Below are positions 1 through 9,209 of a stretch of 64,000 bases of DNA, piece by piece. Source of the DNA: Methylophilus sp. QUAN (GTDB lineage: Bacteria > Pseudomonadota > Gammaproteobacteria > Burkholderiales > Methylophilaceae); NCBI RefSeq assembly GCF_015354445.1, contig NZ_JADKYT010000001.1, positions 1,302,001 through 1,366,000 of the forward strand, read 5' to 3'. The position numbers were made by a program, and so were the translations under genes. Position 1 is the first letter of the stretch; the number at the start of each line of letters is the position of its first letter. The notes beneath the pieces are model-generated. The model made no database searches, was not told the DNA's origin, and was given only the letters and a program-made list of their open reading frames with translations.

Positions 1-38
1 TGTCACGCTAATTAAGGTTTTGAGCATAGGTTAATGCA

Positions 39-1472
39 ATGAAATATATCAGTACCCGCGGGCAGTCGCCTGCTTTAACATTTAGTGAAATTTTGCTGGG
101 TGGCCTGGCGCCAGACGGCGGTTTGTACCTTCCCGAGCAATATCCGCAATTCAGTGATGCTGACTTGAACGCCATGCGCGGCATGAATTACAGCGATTTG
201 GCGTTTGCCATCCTGTCACGCCTGGTAGACGACAGCGATATTCCGCACGTAGACCTGAAAGCGATCATTGATAAAACCTACCGTGCTGAAGTGTATCAAT
301 ACGCACGTGCAGGCCAAAACGCATCAGACATCACGCCTACGCTCAAACTGGAAGATAACCTTTACCTGTTAAGCTTGTCCAACGGCCCAACATTGGCGTT
401 TAAAGACATGGCCATGCAGTTGCTGGGTAACCTGTTTGAATACGTGTTGACTAAAACTGGCCAGACCACCAATATCTTGGGCGCGACTTCAGGCGATACG
501 GGCTCTGCGGCCGAATACGCCATGCGTGGTAAAAAAGGCGTGCGTGTATTTATGCTGTCGCCTTACCAGAAGATGAGCCGCTTCCAGACCGCACAAATGT
601 TCAGCCTGCAAGACGACAATATTTTCAATATCGCCGTGAAAGGCGTGTTTGACGATGCGCAGGATATGGTCAAAGCTGTGTCCAATGACCACGCATTCAA
701 GGCGCAATATAAAATCGGTGCCGTGAACTCTATCAACTGGGGCCGTATTGCGGCGCAGATTGTGTACTACTTCAAAGGCTATCTGGCTGTGACCAGTCAT
801 AACAGCCAGAAAGTCAGCTTTACCGTGCCTAGCGGCAACTTCGGCAACATTTGCGCCGGACATATTGCGCGTATGATGGGGCTGCCAATTGACCAATTGG
901 TGGTAGCCACCAATGAGAATGATGTGCTGGACGAGTTCTTTAATACCGGCGTTTACGCGCCACGCGGTTCAGCCAATACTTACCACACCTCCAGCCCGTC
1001 TATGGATATTAGTAAAGCCTCTAACTTTGAGCGTTTTATTTATGACCTGGTTGGCCAGGATGGTGGCAAAGTGCGCGAGCTATGGTCAGCAGTAGATACG
1101 GGTGGCCAGTTTGACTTGAATGCGCAAGGCTATTTCAGCAAAGTTTCCGGGTTTGGTTTTGTGTCTGGTCATAGCAATCATGCGCACCGTATGCAAACCA
1201 TACGCGCGACCAAAGACAACTATGGCGTGACCATTGATACCCACACGGCAGATGGCCTGAAAGTCGCGCTGGAACACCGCAAAGCCGACGTGCCTATGCT
1301 GGTATTGGAAACCGCCTTGCCAGCCAAGTTTGAAGATGCCATTGTCGAAGCCCTGGGTGAGAAACCTGAGCGTCCAGCCAGCCTGGCCGGCTTGGAAGAC
1401 TTGCCACAAACATCGACAGTGATGGATGTCAGTGTTGATGCCATTAAAGCGTTTATTGTCGCCAATACTTAA
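39..1472 (+). CDS. thrC: Threonine synthase
   Basis: PLP-dependent enzyme that converts O-phospho-L-homoserine to threonine in the cytoplasm, the last step of threonine synthesis. The 477-aa protein has the usual length of the proteobacterial ThrC form and begins with the typical MKYISTRG start. The motif LAFKD places the PLP-binding lysine at about K122, and the region [14 protein letters not shown] (about 150-163) is the phosphate-binding loop of this fold. It lies 20 bp upstream of thyA on the same strand, so the two may be co-transcribed. The start codon is only 38 bp from the window edge, so the upstream neighbour is not visible. Identification is secure. Confidence 0.97.
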   Translation: MKYISTRGQSPALTFSEILLGGLAPDGGLYLPEQYPQFSDADLNAMRGMNYSDLAFAILSRLVDDSDIPHVDLKAIIDKTYRAEVYQYARAGQNASDITPTLKLEDNLYLLSLSNGPTLAFKDMAMQLLGNLFEYVLTKTGQTTNILGATSGDTGSAAEYAMRGKKGVRVFMLSPYQKMSRFQTAQMFSLQDDNIFNIAVKGVFDDAQDMVKAVSNDHAFKAQYKIGAVNSINWGRIAAQIVYYFKGYLAVTSHNSQKVSFTVPSGNFGNICAGHIARMMGLPIDQLVVATNENDVLDEFFNTGVYAPRGSANTYHTSSPSMDISKASNFERFIYDLVGQDGGKVRELWSAVDTGGQFDLNAQGYFSKVSGFGFVSGHSNHAHRMQTIRATKDNYGVTIDTHTADGLKVALEHRKADVPMLVLETALPAKFEDAIVEALGEKPERPASLAGLEDLPQTSTVMDVSVDAIKAFIVANT

Positions 1473-1492
1473 CTCGCAGCGGGAGCCTGTCT

Positions 1493-2007
1493 ATGCAGCA
1501 GTATCATGATTTATTGAACCACGTACTGGCGCATGGTCATGTCAAAACCGATCGCACCGGCACCGGCACCACCTCGGTGTTTGGTTACCAGATGCGGTTT
1601 AACCTGGCTGAGGGTTTCCCGCTACTGACGACCAAAAAAGTTCATTTAAAATCGATTATCCATGAGCTGTTATGGTTCTTGCAGGGCAGCACTAATATTG
1701 CCTACCTCAAAGAGCATGGCGTCAGCATCTGGGACGAATGGGCAGATGAGCAGGGCAACCTGGGTCCGGTGTATGGTTACCAATGGCGCAACTGGCCCAA
1801 GCCAGACGGCACGCATATTGACCAGATCACACAGGTCATCAACCAGATTAAAAAGACACCAGATTCACGTCGTTTAATCGTTTCGGCCTGGAACGTAGCA
1901 GACGTAGAGCGCATGAAGTTACCGCCATGTCATGCGTTTTTTCAGTTTTATGTCGCTGATGGCAAGCTCTCTTGCCAGTTGTATCAGCGCAGTGCAGATA
2001 TTTTTCT
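1493..2007 (+). pseudogene. thyA: 5' part of host thymidylate synthase, disrupted by the island
   Basis: This is the first 171 codons plus two bases of a 264-aa ThyA (dUMP to dTMP using methylene-THF). The catalytic cysteine is present at codon 146 (PPCHAFFQF), the same number as in E. coli ThyA, as is the phosphate-binding QRSAD motif. After ADIF the reading frame runs into island DNA and ends at an unrelated stop at 2113, giving a 206-aa chimera whose last ~34 residues are not ThyA. The missing C-terminal part lies intact at 39236-39515. The chimera lacks the dUMP-binding and C-terminal segments and should be inactive. The break and its rejoining are read directly from the sequence. Confidence 0.95.
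2002..2007 (+). repeat. Left attachment core (TTTTCT)
   Basis: Six bases that end the host part of thyA on the left and recur at 39230-39235 just before host sequence resumes. Joining at this core recreates codons for ADIFLGVPFN. It is probably the strand-exchange region of the recombinases. The repeat is too short to say whether it came from target or element. Confidence 0.75.
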
Positions 2008-2018
2008 ATTTATCTACC

Positions 2019-2038
2019 GTAATGCTTTTGTACATTAC
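2019..2038. repeat. Left-end inverted repeat with TTTTGTACA motif
   Basis: A perfect 6-bp inverted repeat, GTAATG (2019-2024) and CATTAC (2033-2038), with an 8-bp spacer, starts 12 bp inside the left junction. Between and across its arms runs TTTTGTACA (2026-2034), which is also found twice at the other end of the island. Likely a recombinase binding site; function is inferred from position only. Confidence 0.45.
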
Positions 2039-2113
2039 ATAAGTCTATTGAGATTTAAAGTATCAAAAATAAACACATTATTCTCGCTTACAGTTATTCC
2101 AAATTTAATCTGA

Positions 2114-2534
2114 TCAATTTAAATCTGCTTTCTTTTCCATAGATATTCAAGCAGATGTCACTTCAAATCCCTGTATTTAATAGGGCCAGAATCTTCAAGT
2201 AGTTGCCTCATTCTTATGCTTCTCGTTCAAATCTTCCTTATCGCTTGAGGTCTCGGAGCACTTGACCTTTGCGGATACTGGATAGCGTATTTGAATCTAC
2301 TTTTACCCGCGAACTGTTAAATGGCATAACACATGCCTGTAACGTTTAATTGAGTGAGACCTGTAAGAATAATTCTTCACAAGTCCTTCAAATAAACCAA
2401 TTTAAACTTTAATTATGGTTTACAAGTTTTTTTTGTTGATATATTATTTTCTTATAATGTTGTCGCGATAAATAATAGTTAGCTATTTGATTTTGTAATA
2501 CATAATCAATGTGTAGCAAAAGTAGAGGTGCAAA
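2114..2534. other. Non-coding left end of the island
   Basis: About 420 AT-rich bases with no supported gene between the chimeric thyA stop and the recombinase operon. It holds a 13-bp palindrome, AAGAAT-A-ATTCTT (2365-2377), and a candidate promoter just upstream of the operon. This is where control of the recombinase operon and further recombinase sites would be expected. Confidence 0.5.
2430..2458 (+). promoter_or_regulatory. Candidate sigma-70 promoter of the recombinase operon
   Basis: A consensus -10 box TATAAT at 2453-2458 is preceded at 17 bp by TTTTTG (2430-2435). The predicted start is about 70 bp upstream of the first recombinase gene. The -10 is strong and the -35 is weak. Confidence 0.4.
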
Positions 2535-3680
2535 TTGATACTCCATACTGCGGATTCCGTTTGCGAGAATGAATACCTGTTCTTTGATAATTTAGAGCGT
2601 GTAGTAGAGCTTCCTACAAATTTTCTGAATTCAATGGTGGGGTCTCCAAAATCAAGAAGTAGATGCACGTTAGACTTATATTCAAAACGGTTGAAAGACT
2701 TTTGTAGTTTTCTCGAGTCGCATAGAGTCTTTGGGCAGGTAACAGTGGACCAAGCAATCGTTGGATTAAATTTGACTATCATCGACGATTTTTATAAGCA
2801 TTTAATAAATAAAGGGCTGGCAGCAAGCACTGTTAGAGGTTATGAATCTCTTATTAAGTCTTTTACAAATTGGCTGGCTAGCGAGAGCTCAGGGAAAGTA
2901 CACAAGAAATCACTATATTGTAATTCTGGTTTTCGAACCTCAAATCCGTCAAAAGGAATACCTAGATATTTATTACCCAACGAAGTTATTCAATTATCAA
3001 AAGGAATGCGTTGGGAGATCCAAAGGCTTATCACACATTTTATTTTCGACACTGGAGTTCGCGTATCAGAAGTTCTTAGAGTCACTCAAGATGATATTCC
3101 AAATATGGAAAACTATCCTGAGACTGATGATTATTTTCCATTAAGGATAAAGGGTAGCAAGGGGCGAAATGGTGCGTACAAAATGAGAGATACAATCATT
3201 TCTAGACCACTCTTGGTCAGATTGAATCGCTACTTTAATTCAAAATCATACATGTTTGCTAATTATGTCCCAAATCCAAAACAAGCAAGACCAGCTTTTT
3301 TTAATGTATATGGAGAGGAGCTAACCATTAAAGCAATACAAAAATTTATGGATGATGCTGCTCACAGGGCAGGTCTAGGTAAGAAAGTGTCACCTCATAG
3401 ACTAAGACACGGTACCGCAATATCTATACTGAAAGCAAAAGAAAGTGGAAGCTTTCTAGATAACCTTTTATATCTTCAGAAAATGCTCGGACACGCTAGC
3501 ATTAAAACAACCGAAATCTATACTCAGATTCCAGTAGCCTTGCTACAAAAGCTAAGAGAAGCATCAAATAACCCTCTTATGATTAAAAGGATAGAAGAGT
3601 CGGAAAAAATCTTTAAGGAAACGTACATTAGAGCACGTGAATTACCACCCATAAAAAAAATTGGAGTGAAAGTTGAATAA
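2535..3680 (+). CDS. Tyrosine recombinase, first of three (GinA/TnpA-like)
   Basis: Site-specific recombinase (381 aa) presumed to cut and rejoin DNA at the island ends. An N-terminal SAM-like core-binding domain (about 25-115) precedes the catalytic domain. The catalytic set is complete: R176 (TGVRVSE), H288 and R291 (HRLRH), H320 (LGHAS) and nucleophile Y329. The start is a TTG at 2535 with the ribosome site AGAGGTG four bases upstream; no ATG nearby fits better. Its end overlaps the next gene by 8 bp. Size and order match the first gene of gin operons and Tn554 tnpA. The family is certain; the GinA name rests on operon layout. Confidence 0.9.
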   Translation: MILHTADSVCENEYLFFDNLERVVELPTNFLNSMVGSPKSRSRCTLDLYSKRLKDFCSFLESHRVFGQVTVDQAIVGLNLTIIDDFYKHLINKGLAASTVRGYESLIKSFTNWLASESSGKVHKKSLYCNSGFRTSNPSKGIPRYLLPNEVIQLSKGMRWEIQRLITHFIFDTGVRVSEVLRVTQDDIPNMENYPETDDYFPLRIKGSKGRNGAYKMRDTIISRPLLVRLNRYFNSKSYMFANYVPNPKQARPAFFNVYGEELTIKAIQKFMDDAAHRAGLGKKVSPHRLRHGTAISILKAKESGSFLDNLLYLQKMLGHASIKTTEIYTQIPVALLQKLREASNNPLMIKRIEESEKIFKETYIRARELPPIKKIGVKVE

Positions 3681-5538
3681 TAGCTCGAACATAACTCCTT
3701 TAGATATTGAAAAATTTGGGAAGCCACCTGCGGCTACTTCAGGTAATCCATATGCACAGATCATTTGGTTATTCGATAAAAGGGCAAGCAGAGCTGCTAC
3801 AAAAGAAACCAGATCAACCTATATGGGAGCAAAAAGAAAATTATTGATTTACTTGAAGGAGCAGCATGGAAATAGGCCTTTCATTTTAAAAGAACATATT
3901 GATGAATTCTTTTTTGTCCGATTGAAAAAAGTTACTGACTTACATGGAAATGTAAAAAGTGACCTACCAAAGCTCGCGTCTCATACCTTAGTAAGTTTTC
4001 TGAGCGCGGTACGGCAAACTTTAAAGGAAGCATTTGCACAAGATTTGCTTTCATGTCATTCGATACTGAATGCAAATACAAAATCCGGCTTTAGAGAAAC
4101 TAATGCTCATAAAGACTATTCGGATAAAGAGCTAGAACAAATATTGACAGCCGTAAATTCAGAAATGAGAGTTGTCCTACGAATCCTTGCCGGCTACACC
4201 TCCCTAAAGCCAGGCGAAGGGAAAGACCCGCGAATTAAGTCTGAAACTAACCCAAATGCGAGACTTAATGATCCTGGTCATGGCTGGAAAATTAAAGCCA
4301 ATCTTCAATGGTATTTTGAAAATGTTATGAAGGGTAATGCCAGCTTTTTAAATCAGTCAGAGGATAGTTCAAAACACAAGAATTTTTACTTTCATGCCAG
4401 TAATACCCACGGAGGTATTCAGAATGTCTACCACAGCTGGGGCGTAACTCCATTTATAGGGAGAAATTTGATTATGCCTACGGTTGTGAATTTGATATAC
4501 CTCACTGGATTAAATCCAGACTCTTTACTCAACCTGAGTCTAGATTCGTATGTTGATGAGCATCCATTAACAAACATGCCTTACATAAAGTTTGAAAAAA
4601 AACGCTCTGGAGGGGAAAAGGAGCTGCACCTCTCATTGTTAGATAGTTTGGATGAGCAACCTCTTAAAAGAAAGCAAGCTATTAATGTTAAGAAAGCTTT
4701 TGACACATTAGTTGCTTTAACACAAACCATGCGAGATGGATTGCAAGATGAATGCGAACTTAAAAATAGATTGATAATTTATGAGGCAGGGAGTCGAAAA
4801 AAGTATGGTGAGGTAATTGGGCTGAGTTCCGCACAAACTTCAAATTGGTGTAGAGAAATAGTTAATAAATATGATTTAAGAAATGATGATGGAGAACCGT
4901 TGGAGTTTAATTTGGTGAGATTTCGCTCAACTAAATTAACCAATATGGCTCTTTCGGGTCGTGACCTTTTTGAAATTCAGCAGGTTGCTCGCCACAAAAG
5001 TATTACAACTACTCTTATGTATATAAATAAGAACAGACTTGACATTCCAATTCGTAAAGTTGTGAGTGAGGCTTTGCAGAGAATTAGGGAGAATAGAGCT
5101 GACTATACAAACGAGTGCTCCACAAAGATAAGTACGGCTCCCGAATATCAACCAATCAAGATTTATAAGGGATTGGTTGCAGATTGTAAAAACACCTACG
5201 ATCCACCTGACTCTGTAAAAAGATTGCAAGGGTATGTTCAAGGTTCCGCATGTACTAGATTCAATATGTGTCTTTTTTGTAAAAACGTGATCTTATTAAA
5301 AGAGCACCTCCCAGTGTTAGCAGCCTACCGAAGTCAACTCTTGGACTTACAGAACAACAATATTCAAAATCTACCAAATGCAGATCATTACGATAAAACT
5401 CTCGAGTTATTAGAGCAACTTTTCGATCCAGACGAAAGCGAGTTCGATTCTGATGTTCTTGAATGGGCTGTCGAAATGTCCGAGACGCTAGACGTTGTAA
5501 TTGACCCTCTAATCTATCATGGAGTAACCCGTGATTGA
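3673..5538 (+). CDS. Tyrosine recombinase-like protein, second of three (GinB/TnpB-like)
   Basis: A large (621 aa) phage-integrase-fold protein, the second gene of the recombination operon. The C-terminal box ARHKSITTTLMYI supplies H441 and the candidate nucleophile Y450. The position of the first catalytic arginine reads TGLN (N281), and the usual HxxR box reads VRFR (V415 to R418), so two of the usual catalytic residues appear replaced. This suggests a structural or partly active subunit. Downstream is a cysteine cluster (SACTRF, MCLFC, about residues 525-537) that could bind zinc. It starts at TTG 3673, inside the end of the first gene, with GGAG just upstream, and overlaps the third gene by 8 bp, so translation is probably coupled. 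Confidence 0.85.
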   Translation: MNNSSNITPLDIEKFGKPPAATSGNPYAQIIWLFDKRASRAATKETRSTYMGAKRKLLIYLKEQHGNRPFILKEHIDEFFFVRLKKVTDLHGNVKSDLPKLASHTLVSFLSAVRQTLKEAFAQDLLSCHSILNANTKSGFRETNAHKDYSDKELEQILTAVNSEMRVVLRILAGYTSLKPGEGKDPRIKSETNPNARLNDPGHGWKIKANLQWYFENVMKGNASFLNQSEDSSKHKNFYFHASNTHGGIQNVYHSWGVTPFIGRNLIMPTVVNLIYLTGLNPDSLLNLSLDSYVDEHPLTNMPYIKFEKKRSGGEKELHLSLLDSLDEQPLKRKQAINVKKAFDTLVALTQTMRDGLQDECELKNRLIIYEAGSRKKYGEVIGLSSAQTSNWCREIVNKYDLRNDDGEPLEFNLVRFRSTKLTNMALSGRDLFEIQQVARHKSITTTLMYINKNRLDIPIRKVVSEALQRIRENRADYTNECSTKISTAPEYQPIKIYKGLVADCKNTYDPPDSVKRLQGYVQGSACTRFNMCLFCKNVILLKEHLPVLAAYRSQLLDLQNNNIQNLPNADHYDKTLELLEQLFDPDESEFDSDVLEWAVEMSETLDVVIDPLIYHGVTRD

Positions 5539-7474
5539 TAAAGCGAAGAAAATTGATATTAAATCCGTAATAGAGAATGACTTCAACTTTGACGAGGAGT
5601 TTTATGTTTCCAAGAAGTCTAAATTTCAGGACGACTTTTGGGATTTTTTTGATGAAAGCTTAACTAGACAAACATCAGTACCAATTTCTCGGCTTCAGAT
5701 AAATTGGGAAAACTATAGATGTCATGTTTCTGGTGATTCAAATGAAGCCCGGTCAATTCCAGACCAGCTAATATATGAGTTGAAAATACTTACAGCGATA
5801 AGTTATCTTGTTGACAGTAGTCTAAAGGGAAAAGGATGGGTAAAGCCACAAACAGTTATTGTAATGGTCAAGATTCTGGCACGCTTTTTCTCAGCAGTTT
5901 ATAAAGAAAGTTTAATTTCATTACGTTCTCAATCAGGAAGTCTGAGTCATATTTCATCAATAACGGATATTAGGCTTCATGACATTGCGGAGACTCTTAA
6001 ATCATATTCCTTCAAAGATGGTAAGGCTTTAAAAAAGGGTTTAAAAGACCTTACAAGCCCAATCGTAACCAGATATTTGGGTAAAGGGGTGCTCTGGACT
6101 AATACTGATATTGAGGCGCTAGCTTTTAAGTATGAAACGCAGCGGACGGACTACAATCCGGTAATGCCAAATGATTTATTTAAATTCTTATCTAACCGTG
6201 CCTGTGGAGAGGTTAAAGGCTTTTTAAATTGGCTCAATATTGAAGCGGCTGATAATGGCCATGCTGAAATACCAAAACATAAAGTTCTTGAATGTTCTTC
6301 GGGTGGGAATTTGGTCTTTGAAGACTATACAAATATAAGGAAAATTGACCGAGAAATTTCAGCGGCTTTAAGCAAGAAGCGTCATTTTGGAACTATCAAA
6401 TTGAGAGCAAAATTCAAAGAGGATCACGGAATATTACTTAGTGATGTATTAGATTACATTTACAAGGTCCAGCGGGCAGCTTATACCATAATCGGAATGT
6501 ATACAGGGGCCAGGTATTCGGATTTGACCACCTTTCAAGTAGGCTGTATCAAGAAACATCATGGTATTTATGTGTTGCTGGGCACATTAGTTAAAAGCCA
6601 GGATGACCTGTCACCAGAAGAAAATGACATATGGCCAGCGATACCAATAATGCGAGATGCATTGCGATGTCTCGAAGAAATTTCAAGAGTGACATTCAAT
6701 CCATATTTGATTTCTAGCAGAGAAACTGTACCAATTGGAGTAAAGCCAACACCTCTAAGCATTACCGGATTTGTTGGAAGTATGAATAATTATTTGCGGG
6801 AAATCGATACCACAGAAAGATGGCGAAGTTGGGTTATCAGTTCTCACCAACTTCGTCATAGTCTTGCGAACCAACTTGCTAGAGCTGATTTGGGTTTAAT
6901 GTTTATTGCCCATCAATTGAAACATTTATATTCTGCATTGAATGCAATACCCCCGTCAGTTACTTTGATGTATGGGAATATTGCTGATATTTCTGCTCAA
7001 AGAGCGAGGCAGACGACTAACGCATACACCGAGATTGCTTCAAGCCTTTATGATCCCGATACGCCAGTTGCTGGAGGTGGGGCTGAGGAATTCAAACAAA
7101 GAAGAAGGGTATATTTTCAAGGCATGGCCGCTCAAGGCTGGTCCAAAGAAATGCTAATGGCTCAGCTTTCAAAACAAGGTATTCCTTTTGCTAGTGTCGG
7201 CACTGGCTATTGCGGAGGTCGTAGGGATCGTTTACTGAAAGACGGGACAAAAGAGACAAGTCCCTGCATTGGTTCGCTTCAATGTAATCCAGGAAAGTGT
7301 AGCCAAGCAATTATTACATCAACGCATGTGCCTCAGTGGAAGCGAATTTATGAGCAAAATATACAGATGGCTCATGATGATGCTTTCGCTCACGCTAAAG
7401 ACGTTCATTTAACTGCTGCTTTAGAAGCTAAGATGGTTCTAGAAAGTCTCGGAGAAAAAGTTGAAAATAGTTAA
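5531..7474 (+). CDS. Tyrosine recombinase, third of three (GinC-like)
   Basis: A 647-aa recombinase with a complete catalytic set: R328 (TGARYSD), H439 and R442 (HQLRH), H465 (LKH) and Y481 (TLMYG). The long N-terminal region (about 300 residues) is typical of the large recombinases in gin and Tn554-type operons. After the catalytic domain there is a cysteine-rich patch (YCGGRR, SPCIGSLQC, PGKC, about 570-600) that may bind zinc. The start is GTG 5531 inside the end of the second gene, with GGAG at 5521-5524. It overlaps the fourth gene by 14 bp. Three unlike recombinases in one overlapping operon mean they very likely act as one complex. Confidence 0.88.
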   Translation: MIDKAKKIDIKSVIENDFNFDEEFYVSKKSKFQDDFWDFFDESLTRQTSVPISRLQINWENYRCHVSGDSNEARSIPDQLIYELKILTAISYLVDSSLKGKGWVKPQTVIVMVKILARFFSAVYKESLISLRSQSGSLSHISSITDIRLHDIAETLKSYSFKDGKALKKGLKDLTSPIVTRYLGKGVLWTNTDIEALAFKYETQRTDYNPVMPNDLFKFLSNRACGEVKGFLNWLNIEAADNGHAEIPKHKVLECSSGGNLVFEDYTNIRKIDREISAALSKKRHFGTIKLRAKFKEDHGILLSDVLDYIYKVQRAAYTIIGMYTGARYSDLTTFQVGCIKKHHGIYVLLGTLVKSQDDLSPEENDIWPAIPIMRDALRCLEEISRVTFNPYLISSRETVPIGVKPTPLSITGFVGSMNNYLREIDTTERWRSWVISSHQLRHSLANQLARADLGLMFIAHQLKHLYSALNAIPPSVTLMYGNIADISAQRARQTTNAYTEIASSLYDPDTPVAGGGAEEFKQRRRVYFQGMAAQGWSKEMLMAQLSKQGIPFASVGTGYCGGRRDRLLKDGTKETSPCIGSLQCNPGKCSQAIITSTHVPQWKRIYEQNIQMAHDDAFAHAKDVHLTAALEAKMVLESLGEKVENS

Positions 7475-7958
7475 CAAATCAAGTCTTCCTCAGGCTCTTG
7501 AAGAAAAAAATCAAGCTGACTTTATTACGGTTACAAATAGGATTTCTGATGCTTTACAGAAAATATCCTCTAATCCTAAACTCAAACCTACACAGTCAGT
7601 GCTTGCTAGATTGTCCAAGGTTAGCAGAGGTACTCTAAATAATAGAGTTTGGCCTTTAGAAAAGCTTGAAGAGATCAAAAGCCAAAGAAAAGATTTAGTA
7701 AAACTCGTTGAGAGTGAGAAAGAAAGTACAATCCCACCTCTGCCGAGCCTAAGCTTAGAAGAGCGCCTGAATTGTAGCCGTGAGGAAGTTCGCGTTTGGA
7801 AAACAAAAGCAGATCAGTATGCCAAAGACAATGAGCACTTAAGACATCTTCTTGAAGTTCAGACTAGAAGAGTCAACTTATTGCAGTCTAACCTAGAGAA
7901 TTCAAACGATCCTCTTTTAAAGAATGTAATTGAGTTTAATACAATAAAACCAATTTAG
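7461..7958 (+). CDS. Small HTH/coiled-coil accessory protein of the recombinase operon (GinD/TnpC-like)
   Basis: A 165-aa protein, the last gene of the recombination operon. The N-terminal half contains a likely helix-turn-helix (TQSVLARLSKVSRGTLNNR, about 47-65). The C-terminal part is charged and heptad-like (about 105-150), consistent with a coiled coil that dimerises or docks on the recombinases. It starts at TTG 7461 within the end of the third recombinase gene, after GGAG. Position and size match GinD, reported as essential for GInt movement, and are comparable to Tn554 TnpC. No enzymatic motif is visible. Confidence 0.75.
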   Translation: MKIVNKSSLPQALEEKNQADFITVTNRISDALQKISSNPKLKPTQSVLARLSKVSRGTLNNRVWPLEKLEEIKSQRKDLVKLVESEKESTIPPLPSLSLEERLNCSREEVRVWKTKADQYAKDNEHLRHLLEVQTRRVNLLQSNLENSNDPLLKNVIEFNTIKPI

Positions 7959-7959
7959 A

Positions 7960-8349
7960 TTACTTGAATTTTATAATCGGTTTAAAAGTTAATTCGCTTT
8001 CAACTTTTAATCCTAAAGAGTCAACTAAAAAAGTATCTTCGTTAGCTAATTCATAGCGATATACTATATTTTCAATTCCTTCATGAAAATATTGTGCAAG
8101 TGATACTCCTCTTAATCTTGCCAAACTCCAATCGCTTGTATTATTCAAACAGTAAGGAATAACGACGTATGCTTTGTTTATCTCATTTCCTGAAGCAAAG
8201 TCAGTTAGCTTTATAAAATCTGCGATTAAATGAGTTTTAGAAAAACTGATATCTCCAGAAACACCTTCCTCCTCTCTCACCTCACAAAGAAACCAAGGGG
8301 AATAGTCAACAAGTTCAATACTGTTTTTTTGATAAAAAGAAAAAAACAT
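7960..8349 (-). CDS. Hypothetical protein
   Basis: A 129-aa protein I do not recognise. It has no signal peptide, membrane segment or cysteine motif; composition is ordinary and soluble. The gene converges on the recombinase operon (1 bp apart from its stop) and lies 21 bp downstream of the XRE regulator on the same strand, so the two are probably one transcript. Upstream placement of a regulator and an adjacent small unknown would fit a control or toxin/antitoxin-like pair, but nothing in the sequence demonstrates this. Confidence 0.6.
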   Translation of the reverse strand: MFFSFYQKNSIELVDYSPWFLCEVREEEGVSGDISFSKTHLIADFIKLTDFASGNEINKAYVVIPYCLNNTSDWSLARLRGVSLAQYFHEGIENIVYRYELANEDTFLVDSLGLKVESELTFKPIIKFK

Positions 8350-8370
8350 AAATGCTATCCAAATAGTAAG

Positions 8371-8652
8371 TCATAGATCTGAATGGTATTTAGCTAGGTC
8401 CTCTTTAACTATGGAAATCAGATATTCAAACGAATGATTCACATCCATGTTTAGATAAGTCTGGACAATCAAACTGATAGGATGGACACCTACAACTTTG
8501 GCTATATCATCAATTTTCTCTAAAGTTGGAGAAACATGACCTTTCTCAATAGAACCTATATATGTACGACTAGTACCAAAGTCTCTATGTGTAATCCCGT
8601 TTGACTTTCTAAATCCCTTCAAAGTAATTCCGAACGCAATTTTGGTATCCAT
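8371..8652 (-). CDS. XRE-family transcriptional regulator
   Basis: A 93-aa DNA-binding protein with a Cro/C1-type helix-turn-helix in residues ~8-62 (FRKSNGITHRDFGTSRTYIG, then GHVSPTLEKIDDIAKVVGV). The short C-terminal tail could dimerise. The start codon at 8652 is preceded by GGAG. A perfect 16-bp palindrome 60 bp upstream, between this gene and the divergent gene at 8760, is its probable operator. It likely represses itself and its neighbour, and perhaps times the recombinase operon; the last point is speculative. Confidence 0.85.
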   Translation of the reverse strand: MDTKIAFGITLKGFRKSNGITHRDFGTSRTYIGSIEKGHVSPTLEKIDDIAKVVGVHPISLIVQTYLNMDVNHSFEYLISIVKEDLAKYHSDL

Positions 8653-8711
8653 ATGTACTCCAGGCTGATGCTGGGAGTATAGGATATTGCGAGTTTCTCA
8701 AAAGTAGCATT

Positions 8712-8727
8712 ACACTATATATAGTGT
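8712..8727. promoter_or_regulatory. Perfect palindrome, probable operator of the XRE regulator
   Basis: ACACTATATATAGTGT is identical to its reverse complement over 16 bp. It sits in the divergent region between the XRE gene and the gene at 8760, the usual place for an autoregulatory operator. Binding is inferred. Confidence 0.6.
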
Positions 8728-8759
8728 CAACAAATAAAATAAATTTTCGAGGTATGAAG

Positions 8760-9209
8760 ATGACGAATTTGAATGAAGAGAGTTTTGGAATTGATTTAAT
8801 CCCTAAGAGTTTAGATGACGTAATCAGAAGAAATCGAGATCAGCTTAAATTGGAGAGAGTGTCACTAAATGATTTGGTACACTTAAACTCAAATCTGAAA
8901 TTTACCTGTATTAATGGCGTTATCCAAGATGCCTTTTTTTACAAACGAGTGATATCGGCACATCCAATTGAACACGTTTTTTTAGTAGGATTTATTCAAA
9001 ATGATGAAGGTAAAAATGCTTATCATACCTCTCCGATAAAGTATTTCGATAAGCAAAATAATGCAGTTCTGACGGCATCAGGATCGTATTATCTTATAGA
9101 GAGTTATCTAATAGGAGAGCCAAAATTAGATTTCCTTTTGCATATTTGCAGTGTGGCTCATCGAGATAACTGGGGAGCATTTTTTGGTGTGCTTGAAGTG
9201 TTCTATTAG
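8760..9209 (+). CDS. Hypothetical protein divergent from the XRE gene
   Basis: A soluble protein of about 149 aa with no domain I can name. The start at ATG 8760 is preferred because GAGG (8749-8752) lies 7 bp upstream. An in-frame ATG at 8754 directly abuts the ribosome site, and a GTG at 8724 lies inside the palindromic operator. The sequence has a charged N-terminal third (about 20-45) and a mixed beta-rich-looking remainder. Divergent transcription from the XRE regulator across a shared palindrome suggests common control. Confidence 0.55.
   Translation: MTNLNEESFGIDLIPKSLDDVIRRNRDQLKLERVSLNDLVHLNSNLKFTCINGVIQDAFFYKRVISAHPIEHVFLVGFIQNDEGKNAYHTSPIKYFDKQNNAVLTASGSYYLIESYLIGEPKLDFLLHICSVAHRDNWGAFFGVLEVFY

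Noticed and set aside
489-896. Long open frame antisense to thrC
   Set aside because: It is a codon-bias shadow of a well-supported gene, with no ribosome site or family motif. The same applies to the long antisense frames over xoxF, rne and der.
2008-2113. The 34-residue tail of the chimeric ThyA reading frame as a designed fusion
   Set aside because: The tail is low-complexity island-end sequence and removes ThyA's C-terminal half; it is a by-product of the insertion.
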